The notes beneath the pieces are model-generated. The model had not been told where the DNA came from and did not search any database. It worked only from the letters and a program-made list of their open reading frames with translations. A stretch of DNA of 8,019 nt from Candidatus Sabulitectum sp. (GTDB lineage: Bacteria; Fermentibacterota; Fermentibacteria; Fermentibacterales; JCC-6), in NCBI GenBank assembly GCA_023136985.1, contig JAGLQD010000179.1, positions 1-8,019 on the forward strand, read 5' to 3'. The translations under genes and the position numbers were made by a program. This document shows positions 1 through 6,309 of the stretch, one piece after another (within the stretch, counting starts at the first letter, position 1; each line of letters opens with the position of its first letter).

Positions 1-141
1 GTCGATACCACCAGCCAATATATCCTCAATCACATAAGTACCATCATATGACCAGGGATTAGGCATTCCTGATCCGCCTGTTCGAACGCCAGCTGAAGCT
101 GTCACAGCAACAACCAGCAGCACAATCATAAATAATCGCAT
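1..141 (-). CDS. Exported protein of unknown function, N-terminal part only
   Basis: This is the first 47 codons of a gene that runs off the left edge. The start is ATG at 141-139, preceded by a purine-rich GGGGGA (146-150) four bases upstream. Residues 1-17 look like a Sec signal peptide: Met-Arg, then a hydrophobic stretch (LFMIVLLVVAV), ending TASA before GVRTGG, which fits a signal peptidase I AxA-type site. The visible mature part (GSGMPNPWSYDGTYVIED) matches no family I recognise. The gene has its own strong promoter (186-214), so it is probably not just the tail of the upstream operon. I am sure of the reading frame and the signal peptide. The function is unknown because most of the protein lies outside the window. 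Confidence 0.72.
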   Translation of the reverse strand, partial: MRLFMIVLLVVAVTASAGVRTGGSGMPNPWSYDGTYVIEDILAGGID

Positions 142-185
142 TTTTCCCCCATTCAATGAGTGCTCACCATGAACACAACACAGTG

Positions 186-214
186 ATGATATTCTCATTC
201 ATGGCCGATGTCAA
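186..214 (-). promoter_or_regulatory. sigma70-type promoter for the exported protein at 141-1
   Basis: Read on the minus strand, TTGACA (214-209) is followed after exactly 17 bases by TATCAT (191-186). The -35 box matches the consensus perfectly and the -10 matches 5 of 6. Transcription would start near 179 and give a leader of about 38 bases before the ATG at 141, with a G-run ribosome-binding site at the right place. It lies entirely in the 102-base gap behind the stop codon at 244. This is an inference from consensus similarity. Confidence 0.6.
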
Positions 215-243
215 ACATCTCCCCGCAGGAAACCTGACAGACT

Positions 244-2769
244 TCATCCGCCAATGGAAATAAGTGATCCTGGAAAACCAAAAAACTCGCTTGCTGGTTC
301 CTTTTCTCCGGGAATGTACAGCTTGATCAGGAAAGCATCATCACAGGGCAGCCCGAAATGCAGCAGACCGCTGTTCTGGCTTGTGGTGCCACTGCCTCCT
401 TCGATCTGTCGCATATACACCACGCCATTCTGCTCCAGCTTGACAATGCAACCCAGAGCTGAAGAATTCACCCCTTCCGGAGGAACAACATGAACAAGCA
501 GCCAGCTGCCATCCTCCGAGGAAGCCGTGTTCCTGAGAAGAGTTGGTCCATCTCCTGAACCAATTGCCAGATCAAGCAGGCCGTCCAGGTCAAAATCTCC
601 TGCTGCTGCACCCCATCCATTAAAAACCCTCGCTCCTGAAAGCCATGTCACATCTTCAAATTGACCGTTACCGCAGTTCATGTAAAGGTAGGATCTTCTG
701 TCGGGATATATTGAAGTTATGAAAAGATCAAGCAGTCCATCATTATTGAAATCGCCCCACACGGGATTTGAATGGGTTTCTTCAAAACTGATCCCTGAGT
801 TTGCGCGAATATCAGTGAAGGAATTGTCATTGTTCTGAAGCAGCATACTTCTGTCTGAAAACTCGATGTATCTTGGATGGGCGAGATTAGCCGAGAAAAG
901 ATCCCAGTCTCCGTCATTGTCGAAGTCACCCCATGCACTGCCTATTGTATGCCCCCACCAGCCATCCGTATCAACTCCTGCCACACCCCTCTCAAGAGAA
1001 GAATTTACAGCTGAGCCACCGTCATTCTCCCAGAGGAAGTTCTCCTGAAGTCTGTAGTTGGAAACGAAAATATCCACATCTCCGTCAAGATCAAAGTCGC
1101 AGGGGCTTACACCTCTGCCGCATAGAGGTTCTTCCAGGAAAGGTATCATCCCCAATTCATCTCCCGCAGGAATAAAACCGTCTTCACTTCCCAGGTAAAA
1201 GGCATCAGCTGTACCGGATCCCTGACCACTCTCGTAGCTGGCAAGATATAGATCAAGCCACCCGTCGGCGTTCCAGTCCAGCAGAGCAACCCCTTCAACA
1301 GATGCATCGGTGGCTATTATCCCAATAGCTTCAGTGACATCCTCAAGAGCCCCGCGGTGATTCACAAACAGCTGAACCGGGTTTCCCGATGTGACCAGAT
1401 CCATTACCCCGTCACCGTTGATGTCACCCCAGATCCCACCGTTGCCTCTGCAGGAATCTAGACCGGACAGAGAAGTTACATCGGTAAAAACGGATCCGTC
1501 AACATTCTGAAAAAGCAGTTTGCCTGTGAAAAGATCGGGAAGACCGTCACTGTTCCAGTCGCACCAGGACATTCTAGTTCCCTTTAAGAGGCTGTCAGGT
1601 CCTAGCATTTCAGTAGCATCAGAGAAAAGAGGGCCTGAGTAACAAGTGTATTCCCGCGCCCACTGCAAAGGTGTGACATCAGCAGGAAGAAAACTATCCA
1701 TTGCTATGACGGCATAGCCACTCCAGCGATCCCGCACACCTCCGGTAATTGCTGACTCTGCAAAACTCCCAAGGGCGTGCAATGTGTCAGAGCTTGCAAG
1801 AAAGAGTTTTCCTTCAAGCCAGAGAAGTGAGGCTTTAGTGTGGTAATCATTCACATCATAGTTTGTGGTTCTGATCACTTCACGGAGCTCTGCTATAGCT
1901 TCCTGGTGCCACCCCAGCCCTGCCATGGCAAACAGTCTTCTGAACTGAAGTCCAGCCTCAAGAGCCACACCGGTTAACTGCCACTCTTCCTCCGGCATTT
2001 CTCCGGGAACCCATCCTGCCTGTATCAGTTCAAGACCGGTCCGGGCAAGAAGCAATGCCTCAGTCCATGAAGAATCTCTGTCGATACAGAGAGCAGCACC
2101 GGTAAGGTACACAAGCGGGTCTTCCGGGCAGGCCTCCTGCCACTGGATAAAAAAGTCTTTCCATTGCAGAGAGTCTGATGTTTCAACAACAGCTGCAAGG
2201 GTGTACTGCCATGCCCTGCTCCGCCAGAGCTCTGAATACTCTCCCCACTCTTCAATGAATTCTTCCAGAACAACCACCCTGGCTGAATCATTATTCCAGA
2301 CGGGATACAGATCATCGTAGAACCTCCAGCCAATTACACTGGAAGCCTCAAGCGAGCCCTGGAACCCGTCTGTGAGTACCAGAACAAGACTGTCAGTGAG
2401 CAGGCTGTCATCAAGCGTGCTGGAGGACTCGATAAGAGAGAGCAGGTCGGAAGACGTCCATGAAAATTCATTACCCCACAACACAAGATCTTCCCGGAGG
2501 CCAGCAGCGGAAAGGGAACCATAGTGTTCGGTTGAACCGGCTACCGCATTCCAGATATCACAGAACAACCCTGCAGAGGGCTCTTTCTCAAAAGCCCTCT
2601 GAAAAAGTACTGCGGCCATGGTGTAATTCCCGCTGTTGCGAAAAACAACAGCCTTCAAAGAATCGGAATCGCCTGCAATCTCCATGGCTGAGTCAAAATC
2701 TCTTACTGCCAGCGAACTATCAAGATCACCGTTAACTGACAGCAGAAAAAACAATGTTAGAAAAAGCAT
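244..2769 (-). CDS. Exported TPR-like / FG-GAP (VCBS) beta-propeller protein with ASPIC/UnbV domain
   Basis: The protein has 841 residues. Residues 1-14 are a short hydrophobic signal peptide (MLFLTLFFLLSVNG). Residues about 20-360 are alpha-helical and TPR-like, for example NSGNYTMAAVLFQRAF near 45-60. Seven Asp-rich motifs of the type DxDxDGxxD follow, at 404-412, 449-457, 498-506, 558-566, 615-623, 673-681 and 725-733. They are typical of FG-GAP/VCBS repeats, where the acidic loops bind calcium, and seven fits a seven-bladed propeller. Residues about 757-826 resemble the ASPIC/UnbV domain that closes CRTAC1-like proteins (LHFGL, YIPG). A binding or scaffolding role outside the cytoplasm is inferred; no catalytic motif is visible. 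The ATG at 2769 is the only usable start, because an in-frame TGA lies seven codons upstream. It lacks a clear Shine-Dalgarno and sits 8 bases after the preceding stop, so it may be translationally coupled. Confidence 0.9.
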   Translation of the reverse strand: MLFLTLFFLLSVNGDLDSSLAVRDFDSAMEIAGDSDSLKAVVFRNSGNYTMAAVLFQRAFEKEPSAGLFCDIWNAVAGSTEHYGSLSAAGLREDLVLWGNEFSWTSSDLLSLIESSSTLDDSLLTDSLVLVLTDGFQGSLEASSVIGWRFYDDLYPVWNNDSARVVVLEEFIEEWGEYSELWRSRAWQYTLAAVVETSDSLQWKDFFIQWQEACPEDPLVYLTGAALCIDRDSSWTEALLLARTGLELIQAGWVPGEMPEEEWQLTGVALEAGLQFRRLFAMAGLGWHQEAIAELREVIRTTNYDVNDYHTKASLLWLEGKLFLASSDTLHALGSFAESAITGGVRDRWSGYAVIAMDSFLPADVTPLQWAREYTCYSGPLFSDATEMLGPDSLLKGTRMSWCDWNSDGLPDLFTGKLLFQNVDGSVFTDVTSLSGLDSCRGNGGIWGDINGDGVMDLVTSGNPVQLFVNHRGALEDVTEAIGIIATDASVEGVALLDWNADGWLDLYLASYESGQGSGTADAFYLGSEDGFIPAGDELGMIPFLEEPLCGRGVSPCDFDLDGDVDIFVSNYRLQENFLWENDGGSAVNSSLERGVAGVDTDGWWGHTIGSAWGDFDNDGDWDLFSANLAHPRYIEFSDRSMLLQNNDNSFTDIRANSGISFEETHSNPVWGDFNNDGLLDLFITSIYPDRRSYLYMNCGNGQFEDVTWLSGARVFNGWGAAAGDFDLDGLLDLAIGSGDGPTLLRNTASSEDGSWLLVHVVPPEGVNSSALGCIVKLEQNGVVYMRQIEGGSGTTSQNSGLLHFGLPCDDAFLIKLYIPGEKEPASEFFGFPGSLISIGG

Positions 2770-2777
2770 TCCAGTGT

Positions 2778-4223
2778 TTAGATCATGTCATATGAGTCTA
2801 CTGACCCATCTGCCTTCTCTGCAAAAAGTCCCACCAGAGAGATAAGAGATTTGAGTACATCCGGACCGGCAACAGTGGTTGAAGTAAACATCTGCCCATC
2901 TATGGAGACGGAAAACACTGCACGATCTTCAAACAGAGCAGCAATTATCTCTTCCGTATCATCATCGGCCTGAATTCCCTCAAGGATTCCCTCTGGATCC
3001 ACAGCTCCTCCCATAAACCCACTGGAAGCAACATCACCTCTGAAGTAATCCCCTGCTGAAACTCCATCAAGGATATCCTCGGGGTTAATGTTCATTGTCA
3101 CATAAAAAACATCATCAGCAATGAAGTACCAGAAGCTCTCACCATTCTCATTGATCTCATATATGGTGATATCGTCAATTTCATCACGGTCTGCTTCAGC
3201 AAAAAGAGAGACCATATCAAGAGAAGACATGAACTTATCAGGGTCCCGGAGTGAAATAGCAATGGTTCCTTCCATGCTCTCGAACTCATTGTACTCGTCC
3301 AGCTTAATCTCCTGAATTGATATGCAGAAGTCGCCCTGGAACACTGCGATAAATTCCTCAAGAGATTCAAAACCTATAAATGGAAGACCGGCTTCTATAT
3401 CCTCAAGATTAGTGGTGGCAGTACCATCAAGCAGATTCTCGTACTCTGCTGCAAGCCATTCCATATCCAGAGTGTACCTTACTGCAGCCATGGTGTTCTC
3501 GGGGAATTTAATGCTACCGCTTTGAAGCCCCTCACCGGCAAGCCCTGTGTAAAGTTCAACCTCATCATTATCGGTTATCACAGTGATCTTAAGCACACTC
3601 TCACTGCTGGTGCTGCTGAAGGCTCCATAAATTGGCACTTCTGCAACCTCTTCAGAGAAGAAGAAGTTGATGCACGAGTTGTTCACAACAGTAGCACTAT
3701 TCATTTCGATAAAGTCATCTTCTGTGGAAAGAGGATCATCTGCAAGAGCATCCTCAAGGCCATCCAGCAGATCATCGTCATCCCAGGCTACTACCATAAC
3801 GGTGTACTCTCCTGCAGCAAAAAACTCAGTATCACCAAAGTCTGAGTCTTCAACGAATTCTTTCAGTTTTGCCCCATCACCGCATGGAAGAAAGAATGCT
3901 ACTATCTCCTCATCCTCAGTTAAAGAAATAACACCGATCTCTCCTTGAAGAATACCCAGTTCTTCTTTCCACTCATCCCAGGAGAAAGGATCAAGATCAA
4001 GGTTGAGATCCTCTATTTTTTCAATCCCATCTTCCGGAAGAACATCCTCCAGCATCTCAAGAATGCCTGCCAGGTCCATTGATTCAGGGTCAATGGTTAT
4101 GTACATGTCATAGCCCTGAGGCATCTGCCCCAGCAATACTGACCCACTACCGCTACCGCCACCAAAACATCCGGTTGCACCAATAAGCAACAAAGTAGCC
4201 AGCGCCGTTACAAAATATCTCAC
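2778..4223 (-). CDS. Putative acidic lipoprotein with an internal duplication (DUF3352-like architecture, family uncertain)
   Basis: I place the start at GTG 4223-4221, not at the ATG at 4382. The GTG has an AGGGAGGG ribosome-binding site six bases upstream, opens directly into a lipoprotein signal (VRYFVTALATLLLIGATGC) and avoids a 124-base overlap with the previous gene. The product is 481 residues, and the likely lipidated Cys is residue 19, followed by a Gly/Ser-rich linker. The mature part is strongly acidic, with runs such as DDDDLLDGLEDALADD. Two similar halves can be seen. One runs from about residue 33, with LQGEIGVISL at 92 and FFAAGEYTVMVVAW at 134. The other runs from about 244, with FQGDFCISIQ at 295 and YFIADDVFYVTMNI at 366. 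This recalls DUF3352-type proteins, but I cannot confirm the family. It is probably anchored in the outer membrane. No enzymatic motif is seen. Confidence 0.82.
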   Translation of the reverse strand: MRYFVTALATLLLIGATGCFGGGSGSGSVLLGQMPQGYDMYITIDPESMDLAGILEMLEDVLPEDGIEKIEDLNLDLDPFSWDEWKEELGILQGEIGVISLTEDEEIVAFFLPCGDGAKLKEFVEDSDFGDTEFFAAGEYTVMVVAWDDDDLLDGLEDALADDPLSTEDDFIEMNSATVVNNSCINFFFSEEVAEVPIYGAFSSTSSESVLKITVITDNDEVELYTGLAGEGLQSGSIKFPENTMAAVRYTLDMEWLAAEYENLLDGTATTNLEDIEAGLPFIGFESLEEFIAVFQGDFCISIQEIKLDEYNEFESMEGTIAISLRDPDKFMSSLDMVSLFAEADRDEIDDITIYEINENGESFWYFIADDVFYVTMNINPEDILDGVSAGDYFRGDVASSGFMGGAVDPEGILEGIQADDDTEEIIAALFEDRAVFSVSIDGQMFTSTTVAGPDVLKSLISLVGLFAEKADGSVDSYDMI

Positions 4224-4228
4224 AGTTT

Positions 4229-4236
4229 CCCTCCCT
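4229..4236 (-). promoter_or_regulatory. Ribosome-binding site that decides the lipoprotein start
   Basis: On the minus strand this reads AGGGAGGG. Its GGAGG core is six bases before GTG 4223, in the 35-base gap after the glycosyltransferase stop. It is the strongest Shine-Dalgarno among the minus-strand operon genes and supports the GTG start over the longer frame beginning at 4382. Confidence 0.62.
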
Positions 4237-4258
4237 GTTATAAGTCCCGTATCTTTCA

Positions 4259-5740
4259 CTACCTCATAATATCTATTTCTATTCCACCTGGTACAGTCTC
4301 TTTGAAATCGTACAGCATGCTTCTTAATGAATCCGCAGACGCCCATGGCGCTGCAAGAAAGTCTACTCCACCGCTTACGCACACAACCAGAGGAGGTGCT
4401 ATCTGCATTCTGGCCACATGAGTCCAGTGCTGTATTCCCAGGATCTCATCTCTGTAAACAATTGCGCAGTTCACTCCGTTAACAGCAGCAACAGAATCTA
4501 CCCAAACCGGATCTGAAGCTCCATGAAGAGCTTCTGGAGTAGCAAGACCCCACAGATCAAGCACGTACTCATTGTAGCCCAGGGAAACCAGGCCCAGATC
4601 GTTAACCGCCACCGGTTCCTGCAACCAGCCATGAACAAACCTTCTCATCTGATACTGCTGCTGATAGATATTGCTGGAAGCATACTTGATCTTTGTGTAA
4701 CCGCTGAGGTAATCCGCACTCAACACCAGCAGAAGAATCGCAGCAGGAATCCGGTATTTCGCAATAGAACTCCTGTACAGTTGAAAAGCTATCAGAATTG
4801 AGAATGCCCACATATACACACCATACCGATGGAACCACCCTGATCTACCCACAGCGAGATGAAGAATAACTGCAACCACAGCAGTACCTGCAAGAAGCTT
4901 TTCTGCTCTGCTTCTTTTTCCACTGAAAAACACGAATACTACAGGAACCAGCAGAAACAGCTGAACCAGCCCTCTAAAGCTTTTCACGGAATTAACCATA
5001 TTCCCCAGAATAGAGGCTGCACTTCCAGATCCGCTAACTACAGCAGACTTGGCATTGACAGAAGCCGGCATAGGGCTCAAACCCATATTTACCAGAAACA
5101 GAGAGAACGCTCCCAGCAGAATAACCAATACAAGAAAAAGCATAAGTGCTTTTTTCTTCTCCCCTGCCGCGAACAAAAAGATCAGCACTGGAAATGAAAC
5201 TGCCAGACACTCATATCGTACCAGAGGAGCAACCACCAGGGAAATAGCCAGCCACCATGGAACCTTGTGATCATCCGGATATTGCGATGCTCCAATTGCA
5301 ATCGCAGCAACCAGCAACAGTTGCAGACTGTGCTCCATTCCAGTGAAGACAAGCCCGACCAGATTCAAGGCATAGATGGATGCAACAGTAAGAAATACTC
5401 CGCCGGGTCCGTAAAACCGGTGAATAAGAAAAACTGTAAGCAGTGCGAAAATAGTATTCAGAATGAAAGGCACAAGAAATGCCCATTGGAAGAAGGAGAA
5501 AGGAACCAGCAGAAAAGGCCACAACACAGAAGAGGATGGCGCGGTAGACTCATCCTGATTTATCCCATAGTGCCCCACTGCAATATTTTCCGCAAGAGCA
5601 AGGTGAATATAGGGATCGTCCAGTGTATAGATAAAATGCCCATCATTCCCCTTCATTGAAAGAAAGAAGGGAACCATCAAGGCCACAAAGAAAACCGCTG
5701 CTGGAACTATTGCTCTTTTCATAACAATAATATAGAACAT
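4259..5740 (-). CDS. GT-C-like polytopic membrane glycosyltransferase (ArnT/PMT-like fold)
   Basis: The protein has 493 residues and about ten hydrophobic segments between residues 8 and 340, followed by a soluble C-terminal domain. The first extracytoplasmic loop contains TLDDPYIHLALAENI (39-53), with the Asp-Asp pair D41-D42. It resembles the acidic loop motif of GT-C enzymes that use polyprenyl-phosphate sugars. Other features familiar from bacterial members are FTGMEHSLQ (132-140), LVRYE (173-177) and a C-terminal VNDLGLVSLGYNEY followed by LDLWGLATPE (379-403). The expected role is transfer of a lipid-linked sugar to a protein or glycan on the outer face of the inner membrane; donor and acceptor are unknown. 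It is the first gene of the probable three-gene operon. Neither ATG 5740 nor the alternative ATG 5722 (MKRAIVPAAVFF, a more typical membrane start) has a good ribosome-binding site, so the N-terminus is uncertain by six residues. Confidence 0.83.
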   Translation of the reverse strand: MFYIIVMKRAIVPAAVFFVALMVPFFLSMKGNDGHFIYTLDDPYIHLALAENIAVGHYGINQDESTAPSSSVLWPFLLVPFSFFQWAFLVPFILNTIFALLTVFLIHRFYGPGGVFLTVASIYALNLVGLVFTGMEHSLQLLLVAAIAIGASQYPDDHKVPWWLAISLVVAPLVRYECLAVSFPVLIFLFAAGEKKKALMLFLVLVILLGAFSLFLVNMGLSPMPASVNAKSAVVSGSGSAASILGNMVNSVKSFRGLVQLFLLVPVVFVFFSGKRSRAEKLLAGTAVVAVILHLAVGRSGWFHRYGVYMWAFSILIAFQLYRSSIAKYRIPAAILLLVLSADYLSGYTKIKYASSNIYQQQYQMRRFVHGWLQEPVAVNDLGLVSLGYNEYVLDLWGLATPEALHGASDPVWVDSVAAVNGVNCAIVYRDEILGIQHWTHVARMQIAPPLVVCVSGGVDFLAAPWASADSLRSMLYDFKETVPGGIEIDIMR

Positions 5741-6076
5741 TAGATGTCATGCAGGAGCTAAATCGTACTCTGTATCTGTTTCGAGACTTTCCGGTAATTT
5801 GAAGAATGCTGTTCCAGCGCACATGCTCTGCTCCGATCCAGGCCTCCTGTGATAAGATGTTTCCACAAATTCAGATTACAACAGCCTGTCAGTAATCCTC
5901 CTGATCTTTCACGGCGATGATTGTGTAGTCCAGCACATGGATCTTCTGTGAGTCTGCTGAAAACAGGTGCAGTGATAAAGTTCAGTGTACAAAGAATCCT
6001 GTTGTCATTTGCCGCAGGTTATCCACGGGCTGAAGAGTTTGTGCGAATTCACAGAAAGATCCGCGGGAAGAGTTGT

Positions 6077-6105
6077 TTGACTGGGCTTGTTTCTTGCAGT
6101 ATGGT
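6077..6105 (+). promoter_or_regulatory. Candidate sigma70-type promoter for the diguanylate cyclase
   Basis: TTGACT (6077-6082, 5 of 6 to consensus) is followed by a 17-base spacer and TATGGT (6100-6105, 4 of 6). Transcription would start near 6112 and leave a leader of about 200 bases before the ATG at 6310, unusually long and containing two short ORFs. A weaker alternative nearer the gene is TTGTGA (6240-6245), a 17-base spacer and TACAAA (6263-6268). Confidence 0.38.
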
Positions 6106-6141
6106 TTGTTTCTGACAGAGAATCTATTGGGGGAGCAGGTA

Positions 6142-6177
6142 ATGGGATTGTGGGAAATCCACTATTCTATTGATTAG
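6142..6177 (+). CDS. Possible 11-residue leader ORF (MGLWEIHYSID)
   Basis: An ATG at 6142 follows the purine-rich GGGGGAGCAGG (6129-6139) and opens an 11-codon frame that ends at TAG 6175-6177. It lies just downstream of the candidate promoter at 6077-6105. A frame this short can arise by chance, and there is no family resemblance. I list it only because it has a plausible ribosome-binding site and sits in the same long leader as the better candidate at 6214. Confidence 0.13.
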   Translation: MGLWEIHYSID

Positions 6178-6213
6178 TCACTTCCAGCTGGAGTTTCGCG
6201 CAGGAGGGAGCAC

Positions 6214-6237
6214 ATGCCCCCCCCCGAAGACTTGTGA
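6214..6237 (+). CDS. Possible 7-residue leader peptide MPPPEDL with polyproline codons
   Basis: A perfect AGGAGG (6202-6207) stands six bases before ATG 6214. The frame reads Met-Pro-Pro-Pro-Glu-Asp-Leu and stops at TGA 6235-6237, 72 bases before the cyclase start. The three CCC codons form a nine-C tract. Consecutive prolines are known to slow ribosomes unless EF-P acts, so this could be a regulatory upstream ORF. Its ribosome-binding site is much better than that of the cyclase (AGG at 6301-6303). It is in the same phase as the cyclase but separated from it by the stop. A regulatory role is inference. Confidence 0.3.
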   Translation: MPPPEDL

Positions 6238-6309
6238 TCTTGTGAAGTTTCAGGGTCCCTCATACAAATTAGCAGAAAATCGGAAAGCAAGAAAGGATAC
6301 AGGCGACAC

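Larger units (their letters stand above)
5741..6309. other. 569-base intergenic region between divergent units
   Basis: No convincing long gene lies here. The region separates the minus-strand operon (start 5740) from the plus-strand cyclase gene (start 6310). I see no tRNA fold and no long repeat. It holds a candidate plus-strand promoter (6077-6105), two short ORFs with ribosome-binding sites (6142-6177 and 6214-6237), a run of nine C (6217-6225) and an 8-base imperfect tandem CTTGTGAT/CTTGTGAA (6231-6246). No good sigma70 promoter could be found for the minus-strand operon between 5741 and 5940, so an alternative sigma factor or a more distant start is possible. Confidence 0.6.

Noticed and set aside
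226..236. Small hairpin CAGG-AAA-CCTG after the propeller gene
   Set aside because: A four-base-pair stem without a following T-run on the minus strand is too weak to call a terminator.
4859..5659. Plus-strand frames of 112 and 130 codons opposite the glycosyltransferase
   Set aside because: Their products are rich in Gln, Asn, Lys and Arg, typical of the complement of hydrophobic membrane codons, and the minus-strand frame is clearly the real gene.
6019..6027. TTATCCACG, close to a DnaA box
   Set aside because: It is a single box with one mismatch. There is no cluster, no AT-rich unwinding stretch and no dnaA/dnaN neighbours, so it does not indicate an origin.
5921..6115. 64-codon plus-strand frame in the intergenic region
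   Set aside because: No family resemblance and no good ribosome-binding site, and it overlaps the candidate promoter at 6077. It looks like a chance frame.
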